Below are positions 24,190 to 32,121 of a DNA stretch of 64,000 nt, in pieces (within the stretch, counting starts at the first letter, position 1; each line of letters opens with the position of its first letter). A program made the position numbers and the translations under genes. This DNA comes from Nioella aestuarii (lineage in GTDB: Bacteria > Pseudomonadota > Alphaproteobacteria > Rhodobacterales > Rhodobacteraceae): assembly GCF_050896395.1 (NCBI RefSeq), contig NZ_JBPBBA010000002.1, positions 62,001 to 126,000 of the forward strand. The letters run 5' to 3'. The notes under the pieces are model-generated. The model saw nothing but the letters and a program-made list of their open reading frames with translations. It was not told where the DNA came from and made no database searches.

Positions 24190-25452
24190 TCAGTGTTTTG
24201 GTGGGTTCCAATCGGCAGGGGGCACGTTGCGTCGGCGCAGGCGCAGAGCCAGCCCCACGGCGACGCCAACCCCGATGGCCACCGCAACATCGGCCAAAAC
24301 CGTCAGGACCAGCGTCAGCAGCAGCAACAGCAGATCCGCCCGGGGCAATGCCAGATGCGCGCGCCAGTGCTGTGGCTCGCTCATGTTCCAGGCGGTTAGC
24401 AACAACAGCCCGGCAAGGGCGGGCATGGCAAGATACCCTGCCAGAGGTGCCGCAACGAGCATCACCAGAAGGATGGTCAGCGCATGGACCAACCCCGCCA
24501 CAGGGGTCTTGCCCCCGGCCCGAACATTTGTCGCCGTGCGCGCGATGGCCCCTGTCGCGGGAAGTCCGCCAAACAGCGCCGATCCGATATTGGCCGCGCC
24601 TTGTGCCAGCACCTCGGCGTTGGATCTGTGGCGGCCGCCGATCATACGATCGGCCACCATGGCGGACAAAAGCGACTCCACCCCGGCAAGGAACGCGATG
24701 ATGATGGCTGAGGGCAGCAATTCCACGATCCGGGCATAGGTGATCTCCGGCAAGCGCGGCGCGGGCAGGGTTGAGGGCAGATCCCCAAAGCGGGACCGAA
24801 TGGTATCGACAGGCAGATCAAACAGCACCACAAGGCCGGACGTGAACGCCACCGCCACGATCAGGCCGGGCAGGCGCGGGAACATCCGGCGCAGTGCCCA
24901 GATCAGCAGCATGGTCAGCGCGCCGATACCTAGCGAGGCGGCGTTGAAGCTGCCGCGCGCGTCCCACAACACGCCCAGTTTCTCAAAGAACTCTGCCGGA
25001 ACATCGGCGATGGACAGGCCCAGAAAGTCCTTTAGCTGGCTTGTTGCGATGATCACTGCAATGCCAATGGTGAACCCGTTGATCACCGGCTCGGGTATGT
25101 AGGAGATCAGACTGCCCGCCCGCAGCGCCCCGGCCACCAGCAAGATCACCCCCGCCATAAGCGTCGCCAGCACCAGCCCGTCATGGCCATGCGCGGCGAT
25201 CACCCCATAGACCACGACGATAAACGCCCCTGTCGGCCCCCCGATCTGCACCCGGCTGCCACCAAGCAGCGATATCAGAAAGCCGCCGACAATCGCAGTG
25301 ATCAGCCCGGTTGCCGGATCGGCGCCCGACGCGATGGCGATGGCAAGGCTAAGGGGCAATGCCACCATCGCCACGGTTATGCCCGCCGCCAGATCGCCGA
25401 GAAACAGCGGCCTGCTATAGCTCTTCATCGTGGTGATCAGCTTTGGCGTCAT
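24190..25452 (-). CDS. SulP-family anion transporter without a STAS domain
   Basis: The 420-residue membrane protein matches the SulP (SLC26-like) transporter core: G-D-L-A-A-G-I-T-V-A-M-V-A-L-P-L-S-L-A near the start, G-G-S-R-V-Q-I-G-G-P-T-G-A-F as the conserved substrate region and about 10-12 membrane segments. It ends soon after the last segment with a short basic tail, so the cytosolic STAS domain usual in SulP proteins is absent. Substrate could be sulfate, bicarbonate or another anion. ATG 25452 is chosen; the frame extends 40 codons further without homology. Confidence 0.88.
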   Translation of the reverse strand: MTPKLITTMKSYSRPLFLGDLAAGITVAMVALPLSLAIAIASGADPATGLITAIVGGFLISLLGGSRVQIGGPTGAFIVVVYGVIAAHGHDGLVLATLMAGVILLVAGALRAGSLISYIPEPVINGFTIGIAVIIATSQLKDFLGLSIADVPAEFFEKLGVLWDARGSFNAASLGIGALTMLLIWALRRMFPRLPGLIVAVAFTSGLVVLFDLPVDTIRSRFGDLPSTLPAPRLPEITYARIVELLPSAIIIAFLAGVESLLSAMVADRMIGGRHRSNAEVLAQGAANIGSALFGGLPATGAIARTATNVRAGGKTPVAGLVHALTILLVMLVAAPLAGYLAMPALAGLLLLTAWNMSEPQHWRAHLALPRADLLLLLLTLVLTVLADVAVAIGVGVAVGLALRLRRRNVPPADWNPPKH

Positions 25453-25595
25453 GGCGCAAGTATTCAGTGCCTTGGCCCGGTGACAAGCGGACAAATTCCC
25501 GCCCGCACCACGCCTATCAACTTTGTGTGACGATGCGGCCAGGGGCGGAAAGAACGCTATCCTTTCTTCCACATCGCCAATCTGCGGAGGATCCT

Positions 25596-26513
25596 ATGTC
25601 GACCTTGCAACGCCGCTCTTTGCTGCAACTTTCGCTTGCCGCGCCGTTCATCAGCCTGTCAGCCGGGGCGGTTCGGGCCGAGGCCCCCGCAATGGGTGCG
25701 TCCTTTGCCCGTCACCGCCGGTTCACGCTTGGCAGGTTTGAGGTGACGACCCTGCTGGCAGGCACCACCCCGCGGGACGACCCGCATGGGCTCTTCGGCA
25801 CCAATGTCAGCGCCGAGGAATTTGCCGAGGTCAGCGCCGCGAATTTCCTATCGGCCGAGGTGGCCCAGTTTTTCTTTACCCCAGTCGTGGTCAATACCGG
25901 AAGGGAGCTGATCCTGTTCGACACCGGTCTGAACCCCGACGCGATCACCAATGCCCTGGCAGCCGCAGGTTACACCCCGGACCAGGTGGATATCGTAGTG
26001 ATCACCCACATGCATGGCGATCATATCGGCGGATTGTCGGATGCCGGAACACCAACGTTCCCTAACGCGCGCTATGTGACGGGTCAGACAGAGTTCGACC
26101 ATTGGGACATGTCCGGCAATGATGGGTTTGAAAACAAGGTGCGCCCGCTGGCCGACAACATGACCTTCCTCGAGTCAGGTCAGGATGTCGTCAGCGGCAT
26201 CACCTCTGTCGCCGCGTATGGCCATACGCCGGGCCACATGGTGTACCATATCGAAAGCGACGGCGCGCGGCTTATGCTGTTCGCGGATCTGGCCAATCAC
26301 CCGGTCTGGTCACTGGCCAACCCCGATTGGGAGTTCCGCTTTGACATGGACAAGGCCGCTGCTGCCGCAAGCCGCCGCCGGGTGTTGGACATGATCGCCG
26401 CTGACCGTATCCCAGCCGTGGGCTATCATATGCCCTTCCCGGCGCTTGGCTTCGTCGAGGCCAACGGCGACGGGTTCCGGTGGGTGCCCGAACAGGGTCA
26501 GTTCATGGGCTAA
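25596..26513 (+). CDS. Exported metallo-beta-lactamase-fold hydrolase
   Basis: The 305-residue protein begins with a twin-arginine type signal (Q-R-R-S-L-L-Q-L, then a hydrophobic stretch ending A-V-R-A). The mature part has the MBL-fold metal motif T-H-M-H-G-D-H-I-G-G and the later H-T-P-G-H histidine, with an F-A-D-L-A-N-H strand completing the site. The fold includes lactonases, hydrolases and others, so the substrate is unassigned. GGAGG precedes ATG 25596. Its stop overlaps that of the convergent downstream gene by three to four bases. Confidence 0.88.
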   Translation: MSTLQRRSLLQLSLAAPFISLSAGAVRAEAPAMGASFARHRRFTLGRFEVTTLLAGTTPRDDPHGLFGTNVSAEEFAEVSAANFLSAEVAQFFFTPVVVNTGRELILFDTGLNPDAITNALAAAGYTPDQVDIVVITHMHGDHIGGLSDAGTPTFPNARYVTGQTEFDHWDMSGNDGFENKVRPLADNMTFLESGQDVVSGITSVAAYGHTPGHMVYHIESDGARLMLFADLANHPVWSLANPDWEFRFDMDKAAAAASRRRVLDMIAADRIPAVGYHMPFPALGFVEANGDGFRWVPEQGQFMG

Positions 26514-27055
26514 TCGGTGATCGGGCCGTCGCCGACCCGCGGGTGTACGCGCGGCCCGTCCGATACACCCATGACCAGCACGATCTCATCGGGGCGCGGG
26601 GCATCTGCCATGCCTACCGTCATTGTGTCGAAATGGGCGAAGGACCACGCTTCGTCCTTGTGGCCTAGCGGCAAGTCAATCTGCGCGCCAAGCGCGGCCA
26701 CCTTGGCATTCGACGGGATCAACGCGTTGCCGCCCCCCACGGCGGCGCGCATAGGTTTGCCGAGCTTGGGATGGATCATCGCGGCGCCGTGCTCCATCTC
26801 TCCAGCCACACCGACAATCGCGGCCTTGCCATAGCTGATCGGATCACCCGGCAATTGCGCCACGGCTTCTGCCAACAAGGTCTCGCCAAGCGTGCCGCCG
26901 AGGTCAAAAAGTTCCGACAGATCGGCCCCATGCTGGCCCGTGTAGGGGTTGCTGACCACCGCAAGAACCGCCACCCGTGTGATCGGCTCGCAGGGTTTGC
27001 CCGAGGCGTCGGACCGAATGACCTCTCGGATAAAAACCGTCTTTCTGAATGGCAT
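26510..27055 (-). CDS. Amino acid synthesis family protein (AA_synth, Pfam PF06684-like)
   Basis: The 181-residue protein, from ATG 27055, matches the so-called amino acid synthesis protein family: M-P-F-R-K-T near the start, V-A-V-L-A-V-V-x-N-P-Y-T-G, G-K-A-A-I-V-G-V-A-G-E-x-E-H-G-A-A and R-A-A-V-G-G-G. Despite the name the biochemical role is unproven. The stop codon (TAG) overlaps the TAA of the convergent hydrolase gene in CTAA at 26510-26513. Confidence 0.82.
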   Translation of the reverse strand: MPFRKTVFIREVIRSDASGKPCEPITRVAVLAVVSNPYTGQHGADLSELFDLGGTLGETLLAEAVAQLPGDPISYGKAAIVGVAGEMEHGAAMIHPKLGKPMRAAVGGGNALIPSNAKVAALGAQIDLPLGHKDEAWSFAHFDTMTVGMADAPRPDEIVLVMGVSDGPRVHPRVGDGPITD

Positions 27056-27156
27056 GATCGCGCCTCGCTCTGAATCTGCCATGAGTCTAGACAGAAACCG
27101 GCCAATCCGTCACCAATTCCCTTCTCAAACCGCCGCTGCCAACACATCTGGAGCAT

Positions 27157-27564
27157 ATGACCGATTGGACCGACCTGACCCCGCCCGATCTGGCTACGTT
27201 CGAGCAACTCGCCGAACGCGCTCTGCTGGCCTTGCCGGAACCCTATCAGCAAGCGGCGAAGCAGGTTGTGCTGCGGATCGAGGATTTCGCCAGCGACGAC
27301 ATGCTGGACACATTGGAGATTGAAAGCCCGTTCGAGCTGACAGGGCTTTATGAAGGTATTCCGCTGACCGAGAAATCAGTGATGGATCAGCCGATGGGGC
27401 CGGATGTGATCTGGCTCTTTCGTCGCGCGATCCTGGAGGAATGGGCGGATCGGGGGGATATCCCGCTTGGCCATCTGATCGGACATGTCTTGGTGCATGA
27501 ACTGGCCCATCACTTTGGCTGGTCCGACGCGGATATCGCCGAAATCGACCCGTGGTGGGAATGA
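27157..27564 (+). CDS. Small zincin-like metallopeptidase
   Basis: The 135-residue protein is a minimal zincin with the motif V-H-E-L-A-H-H-F-G-W-S-D near residues 112-123; H-E-x-x-H-x-x-G-x-x-D provides the zinc ligands and catalytic glutamate. It belongs to the small metallopeptidase family of Pfam PF06262 type found widely in Actinobacteria and Alphaproteobacteria, whose substrates are unknown. No signal peptide is seen, so it is likely cytoplasmic. Confidence 0.9.
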   Translation: MTDWTDLTPPDLATFEQLAERALLALPEPYQQAAKQVVLRIEDFASDDMLDTLEIESPFELTGLYEGIPLTEKSVMDQPMGPDVIWLFRRAILEEWADRGDIPLGHLIGHVLVHELAHHFGWSDADIAEIDPWWE

Positions 27565-27601
27565 CGCTTGACCCGCATGGCGCGACACGCAAGCTGGCCT
27601 C

Positions 27602-28207
27602 ATGCGATTTTTGTTAATGTATCTTTTCCTGATGAGCGGCGCGGCTTTTGCCGATGCTTGCACAAACTCCCCCAGGCCGTTCTGGTCCACCGCCTGCGGC
27701 GATCCCCTAAGCCGCGCCGTAACGTTGGAAATGGAGGCGTTGATAAGTGCTGTAAGGGACAACCCTTTGCAGCATCCGGGCACATGGGCAGCCCACGGAA
27801 TGCGCGCCGAGATGGTCTATCAGCAATTGAACGCCTGCCAGGCCGAGGCTGACCCGCACGCCTGCCTTCTGTCCGTCGCGGCCGGATTTATCGCCGAACT
27901 GCGTAGCAGCCCGCAACTGCCTGCTGACTATTCTGGCCTGTCCCGCGCGCCGGTTGATCTGCTGTGCCCCGCCTACGCCCGGCCCTTTCAATTGACACGG
28001 TTGGATACGGACCCAGCCCTGATCTGGGCCGTTCCAGGAAACACCCTGCTGACTCACGATCCAGCGGTGCGTGACGTGTTCTACGGGGGGAACGGTGCGG
28101 ATGGCCCGATCGAGCTGGGAATCACACCGTCGGGGCAAGTGATGCTGACCGGCCTGACAGGCCACCCGATGCCATGCATGATCAGGGATGAGGACATTTT
28201 GCGCTAG
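27602..28207 (+). CDS. Secreted or periplasmic protein of unknown function
   Basis: The 201-residue product starts with a short signal peptide (M-R-F-L-L-M-Y-L-F-L, ending A-F-A before D-A-C). The mature protein has about seven cysteines, two of them in the N-terminal C-T-N-S-P-R-P-F-W-S-T-A-C segment, which also recalls proteins with DUF1311-type ends. The C-terminal 80 residues have alternating strands that faintly resemble MliC lysozyme inhibitors, but key residues do not clearly match, so I do not assign it. Its TAG stop overlaps the stop of the convergent DUF1801 gene (CTAG). Confidence 0.75.
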   Translation: MRFLLMYLFLMSGAAFADACTNSPRPFWSTACGDPLSRAVTLEMEALISAVRDNPLQHPGTWAAHGMRAEMVYQQLNACQAEADPHACLLSVAAGFIAELRSSPQLPADYSGLSRAPVDLLCPAYARPFQLTRLDTDPALIWAVPGNTLLTHDPAVRDVFYGGNGADGPIELGITPSGQVMLTGLTGHPMPCMIRDEDILR

Positions 28208-28638
28208 GTGGGTTGAACCGGCCAATGCGTTGCCAGATCCTTTAACCCGGCGCGGATCAACTCCTCCAACACACCCATGTCGATATCGGCCAGCTTGTTC
28301 ACATAGAGGCAGGATTTCCCGATCTTATACTTGCCAAGCTGTGACAGGATTGGCCCGAAATCCGCGTATCCCGGCATGATGTAGATCGACAGGTTGGCCT
28401 TGCGCGGGCTGAAGCCGGTTGCAAGGAAATCCCCCTCTCGCCCGCTGGCATATCGATAGTGATACTGCCCGTAGCCAATGATTGTCGGCCCCCACATCTT
28501 CGGCTGAAACCCGGTCACGCGGCGAAACAGATGATCCAGGGCCTCAGCATCGGCACGGCGAATGGGGTGTTCGACCGCAGCAATAAAACCCGCAGGATCG
28601 ACGGGCGTCATACAGGTCTTGTTCTGCGCGGTTGTCAT
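28204..28638 (-). CDS. DUF1801 domain protein
   Basis: The 144-residue protein matches the YdhG-like DUF1801 fold: W-G-P-T-I-I-G-Y-G in the first half, then F-S-P-R-K-A-N-L-S-I-Y-I, and L-G-K-Y-K-I-G-K-S-C-L-Y-V-N-K-L-A-D-I-D at the C-terminal side. The family forms small SRPBCC-unrelated alpha/beta domains with no known activity. It is read on the minus strand, convergent with the secreted-protein gene. Confidence 0.88.
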   Translation of the reverse strand: MTTAQNKTCMTPVDPAGFIAAVEHPIRRADAEALDHLFRRVTGFQPKMWGPTIIGYGQYHYRYASGREGDFLATGFSPRKANLSIYIMPGYADFGPILSQLGKYKIGKSCLYVNKLADIDMGVLEELIRAGLKDLATHWPVQPT

Positions 28639-28691
28639 GGGCGGGCCTCCTGCCGAGGGAGAGTAACAGCAATCGGCCCGCCAGCGAAGGG

Positions 28692-29072
28692 TCAGGCGTA
28701 GCTGACCACCTCGATCTCGATATCGTCGGGACCATCGAAATAGAACCGCCGGCCCGGTTCGTAATCGGCGTGATTGTGCGGATGGAACCCTGCCTCTTTG
28801 ACCTTCGCCTCGATCGCATCGAGATCTTCGACCACAACGCCGATATGGTTCAGCCCGCCGGGGGTGCGATAGCGATCGGGCGCTTTCATCTGCCCACCCT
28901 GCGAATAGGCCACTACATAGCTGTCATCGTTGCCCACATGGATGGAATGCCCACCCCCCTTCGCGTCGCCCTGCCAGCGGATGCGCCAACCGAAGAGCTC
29001 AATCAAAAGGTCCGCCATCTTCTGCGGGTCACTGACGGTCACGTTCACATGTTCCAGAAAAGCTGCGGTCAT
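28692..29072 (-). CDS. VOC-family (glyoxalase/bleomycin-resistance-like) protein
   Basis: The 126-residue protein has the paired beta-alpha-beta-beta-beta units of the vicinal oxygen chelate superfamily: L-E-H-V-N-V-T-V-S-D at the start, G-L-N-H-I-G-V-V-V-E-D-L-D midway and D-I-E-I-E-V-V near the end, where His and Glu are likely metal ligands. Members include glyoxalase I and antibiotic-binding proteins. It faces soxR across a SoxR-type operator, so it may be a redox-stress target gene; that link is inferred. Confidence 0.85.
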   Translation of the reverse strand: MTAAFLEHVNVTVSDPQKMADLLIELFGWRIRWQGDAKGGGHSIHVGNDDSYVVAYSQGGQMKAPDRYRTPGGLNHIGVVVEDLDAIEAKVKEAGFHPHNHADYEPGRRFYFDGPDDIEIEVVSYA

Positions 29073-29090
29073 TGTTCATCTCCTTCACGC

Positions 29091-29120
29091 TTGATTCGCT
29101 TTCTGGTTCTATGGTGTAAT
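29091..29120 (+). promoter_or_regulatory. Likely soxR promoter
   Basis: TTGATT (29091-29096) and TGTAAT (29115-29120), 18 bases apart, form a good -35/-10 pair reading toward soxR. Transcription would start inside the SoxR-type operator that follows, which would let SoxR repress its own gene. Confidence 0.45.
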
Positions 29121-29121
29121 T

Positions 29122-29139
29122 CCTAAAGCTTACTTTAGC
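29122..29139. promoter_or_regulatory. SoxR-box-like operator between VOC gene and soxR
   Basis: The 18-base site CCTAAAG-CTTA-CTTTAGC has perfect inverted arms CTAAAG (29123-29128) and CTTTAG (29133-29138). It has the same size, 4-base centre and arm layout as the known SoxR box (CCTCAAG-N4-CTTGAGG), with A in place of C inside the arms. It sits 14 bases before the soxR start. On the minus strand a TTGAGC -35 overlaps its edge, so it could lie within the VOC promoter as in other MerR-family targets. Confidence 0.7.
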
Positions 29140-29153
29140 TCAAGAGGTTTTTC

Positions 29154-29600
29154 ATGCGCCGCCCCGGGGATATGCTTCCTATTGGTCGAATTGCCGAAAG
29201 AACCGGCATGGCCGTGTCCGCCATCCGTTATTACGAAACTGAAGGGCTGGTGCATCCGATCCGCACTGCGGCAGGGCAACGCCAGTTCCGACGATCGGAT
29301 ATCCGGCGGCTCAGCTTCGTGAAGATCGCGCAGGAGCTGGGGTTTTCGTTAAACGAGATCCGCGAAGAAATGGCGAAGCTGCCAGAAGGGCGCACGCCGA
29401 CCAAAGCCGATTGGGAAAAAATCAGCCGCCGGTTTCGCGAGGTGCTGGACGAACGCATCGACCGGCTACAACGCACGCGTGACAAATTGGATGGCTGTAT
29501 CGGCTGTGGGTGCCTGAGCTTGAAAAGCTGTGCGCTGTACAATCCCGATGACGAAAAGGGCGCGCGCGGGGCCGGCCCGCGCAATATTATCGACGCTTAG
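29154..29600 (+). CDS. soxR: SoxR-type redox-sensing MerR-family regulator
   Basis: The 148-residue protein has the N-terminal MerR winged helix (I-G-x-I-A-E-R-T-G-M-A-V-S-A-I-R-Y-Y-E-T-E-G-L in outline), a dimerisation helix and, near the C-terminus, C-I-G-C-G-C-L-S-L-K-S-C, which is exactly the C-x-x-C-x-C-x5-C ligand set of the 2Fe-2S cluster in SoxR. Oxidation by superoxide or redox-cycling compounds activates transcription. No soxS is present, as usual outside enterics, and the target is probably the divergent VOC gene. Its stop overlaps that of the convergent dioxygenase gene. Confidence 0.95.
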   Translation: MRRPGDMLPIGRIAERTGMAVSAIRYYETEGLVHPIRTAAGQRQFRRSDIRRLSFVKIAQELGFSLNEIREEMAKLPEGRTPTKADWEKISRRFREVLDERIDRLQRTRDKLDGCIGCGCLSLKSCALYNPDDEKGARGAGPRNIIDA

Positions 29601-30148
29601 CGGAAGGCCGGACCATGGCACCAGATGGTGAGCGAACGGCGCTCTCCATCGGTCACTGGCGTGACCCGGTGCAACACGAAAGAGGGAAAGATCGTTGCGG
29701 CCCCTTGCGCGGTATCTGCGGTAACGGTGCCTGCGCCTGGCATCAGTTCAAGCTGTCCACCGGAGTAGGCTGAAGGCACTGAAAGCTGCACAACCATGGT
29801 CAGCTTGCGGCGAGACGCCAGCCGCCCGTCCCCGATATCGGAATGCCAGTCGAAATGCCCCTGCCGGTCGGCGCCATAGCGGGCGACCTGTGCGGATTCG
29901 GAGAAATCGGTCAGGTCATAGCCATAGACCTGCCGATTGGCTTCGCGCACCAGCGCAATGATCTTGTCCATTACCCAATTGCTCCCCTCGACCTCATCCA
30001 GCCAGACCAGATCGGCCCGGCGCAGGTTGTGGTCGGTGGCGTTGCGCGTCAGGCCTGCATCTGTGGCGGGTGCAGTCTCCGCGAGGGTGGTGATATGGGC
30101 ACATTCTTCAGACGAGAAGGCTGCCGCTACGGTGTGGATCTGGATCAT
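29597..30148 (-). CDS. 2-oxoglutarate/Fe(II)-dependent dioxygenase, PKHD-hydroxylase-like
   Basis: About 183 residues from ATG 30148. The double-stranded beta-helix has the iron ligands H-x-D in F-D-W-H-S-D-I and the distal histidine in F-V-L-H-R-V-T-P-V; the arginine of R-R-S-L-T-I-W binds 2-oxoglutarate. This fits the prolyl 4-hydroxylase/PiuC-like group, whose substrates are mostly unknown. The frame stays open to 30289; upstream residues look non-homologous. No strong ribosome-binding site precedes the chosen ATG, so the start is uncertain. Confidence 0.85.
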   Translation of the reverse strand: MIQIHTVAAAFSSEECAHITTLAETAPATDAGLTRNATDHNLRRADLVWLDEVEGSNWVMDKIIALVREANRQVYGYDLTDFSESAQVARYGADRQGHFDWHSDIGDGRLASRRKLTMVVQLSVPSAYSGGQLELMPGAGTVTADTAQGAATIFPSFVLHRVTPVTDGERRSLTIWCHGPAFR

Positions 30149-30312
30149 GGGAAGGGGGCGTCCGACATGTGATCCCCGCAGGTGCCCGATTACACGTGAC
30201 CCGTCGCGCCGGAATGCGACCGGAGGGACGGATTGCGACGGGTTTTCGTCACCCGTTCGGCACGTCGACCCGCGCGCAGCGGCGCCCAATGAGTTTTGTC
30301 AGATGACAGGGC

Positions 30313-31971
30313 TTAACTCGGGTCCCGCCACCGGTTCACGATCGGATAGCGGCGGTCGAGCCAGAAGGCGCGTTCGGTCAGCCGTGCGCCGGGGGCGGAC
30401 TGGAAGCGCTTGTATTCCGAGATGTAGATCAGGCTTTCCACCTTCTTCACGGTCTCGCGGTCATAGCCCATGGCGACCACATCGGCGACGGAAGCCTCCT
30501 TGTCGATCAGCATTTCGAGGATCACATCCAGCACCTCATAGGGCGGCAGGCTATCCTCGTCCTTCTGATCCTCGCGCAACTCGGCAGTGGGTGGCTTGTC
30601 GATGACGCGGGGCGGGATGACCTCTCCCGCGGGGGCCATCATCCAGGGGCGGTGGTTCAGGTTCCGCCAGCGGCAGGTTTCGAACACGCGGGTTTTGTAC
30701 ATGTCCTTGATCGGGTTATAGCCACCCGCCATGTCGCCATAGATCGTGGCATAGCCCACGGCGACCTCGGACTTGTTGCCAGTGGTCAGCAGCATTTCCC
30801 CAAACTTGTTGGACAGCGCCATCAGGATCACACCGCGCAGGCGGGACTGGATGTTTTCCTCAGTGAGGTCCGGGTCTTTTCCCGCGAAGAGCGGCGCCAG
30901 GGCCTCTGTCATCGCGGCGCGGGGACCAGAGATGGGGACCGTGTCGAGCCGCGTGCCAAGCGCCTTGGCCACGGCGGCGGCATCATCGAGCGATTCCTGC
31001 GACGTGTATTCAGAGGGCATCATTACGCAACGGACATTGTCAGGCCCCAAAGCATCGGCGGCAATCGTCGCGACAATGGCGGAATCGATGCCGCCGGACA
31101 GCCCAAGCAGAACCTTCTTGAACCCGGTCTTGCCCAGATAATCGCGCACCGATTCGACCATGCAGCGGTAATCGGCCTCCCATTCATCGGGGAGATGCGC
31201 CTTCTCACCCTCAACCGCGCGCCAGCCATCAGCGGTGCGTTCAAAGTCCACATGGGTGAGCGTTTCATCCATGAAAGGCATCTGCATCGCCAGCGCCCCG
31301 CCGGGGTTCAGCACAAAGCTTGCCCCGTCAAAAATCTGGTCATCCTGTGCCCCGGTGAGGTTCAGATAGGCCAGCGGTAAGCCGGTTTCGATCACGCGGG
31401 CCACGGTCACGGCCTGACGGATGTTCATCTTGCCGCGATGATAGGGCGAGCCATTTGGCGAAATCAGGATCTCGGCGCCGGTTTCCTCCAATGTCTCACA
31501 GACATCCTCGAACCAGCAGTCCTCACAAATGGGGAAGCCGATGCGCACCGGACCCACCTGGACCGGGCCCTGCATCCCGCCCGCATGATAATAGCGTTTT
31601 TCATCGAAAACATTGTAGTTTGGCAGGTGATGTTTCAGCACCGTCGCCTGCACCTTGCCGCCCTGAAGGATGAAATAGGCGTTGAAGGGTTTGTCACCGC
31701 CGGGCCACGGCCCCCCGATTCCGATAGCCGGGCCATCGGCGCAATCGGCCGCCAGTTTTTCCACCACTCGCGCCACATCAGCGGCGAAGGCGGGTTTGCG
31801 CACTAGATCCTGCAACTGGTAGCCGGTCACGAACATCTCCGGGAAGGCAACCAGATCCGCGCCTGCAGCTTTCGCCTCGGCCCAGGCTTCGCGGGCCCTT
31901 GTCGCATTGGCCTCCAGCGCGCCGACTGTGGCGTTCAACTGCGCAAGCGTTACTCGGAAAGTGTCGGACAT
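30313..31971 (-). CDS. nadE: NAD+ synthase, glutamine-hydrolysing
   Basis: The 552-residue enzyme has an N-terminal nitrilase-fold glutaminase, with Glu in F-P-E-M-F-V-T-G-Y, Lys in L-K-H-H-L-P-N-Y and nucleophile Cys in P-I-C-E-D-C-W-F, and a C-terminal NAD+ synthase domain with the ATP-pyrophosphatase loop L-S-G-G-I-D-S-A. It amidates nicotinic acid adenine dinucleotide to NAD+, taking ammonia from glutamine. The substrate-binding segment with G-D-M-A-G-G-Y-N-P-I-K-D is intact. It is divergent from the MORN gene with 150 bases between. Confidence 0.97.
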   Translation of the reverse strand: MSDTFRVTLAQLNATVGALEANATRAREAWAEAKAAGADLVAFPEMFVTGYQLQDLVRKPAFAADVARVVEKLAADCADGPAIGIGGPWPGGDKPFNAYFILQGGKVQATVLKHHLPNYNVFDEKRYYHAGGMQGPVQVGPVRIGFPICEDCWFEDVCETLEETGAEILISPNGSPYHRGKMNIRQAVTVARVIETGLPLAYLNLTGAQDDQIFDGASFVLNPGGALAMQMPFMDETLTHVDFERTADGWRAVEGEKAHLPDEWEADYRCMVESVRDYLGKTGFKKVLLGLSGGIDSAIVATIAADALGPDNVRCVMMPSEYTSQESLDDAAAVAKALGTRLDTVPISGPRAAMTEALAPLFAGKDPDLTEENIQSRLRGVILMALSNKFGEMLLTTGNKSEVAVGYATIYGDMAGGYNPIKDMYKTRVFETCRWRNLNHRPWMMAPAGEVIPPRVIDKPPTAELREDQKDEDSLPPYEVLDVILEMLIDKEASVADVVAMGYDRETVKKVESLIYISEYKRFQSAPGARLTERAFWLDRRYPIVNRWRDPS

Positions 31972-32121
31972 GGGGCCTCGCCTCGGGTCGTTACCAGACC
32001 GCCTTTTAGCAGATCACCGCGCGCCGCCAAGCCACCCGGGTCAAAAGACATTGCGAGGTTAATCCCCCTCCACTAGGTTTACCTGCGACACGGGCAACGA
32101 AAACCTCAAAGGGGGCATCTG

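Noticed and set aside
24190..24240. Missing STAS domain of the SulP protein as a truncation
   Set aside because: The stop is clean and followed by normal intergenic DNA; short SulP proteins without STAS exist, so a frameshift is not needed.
27602..28207. MliC lysozyme-inhibitor assignment for the secreted protein
   Set aside because: Only a faint strand pattern fits; key conserved residues of MliC cannot be confirmed by eye.
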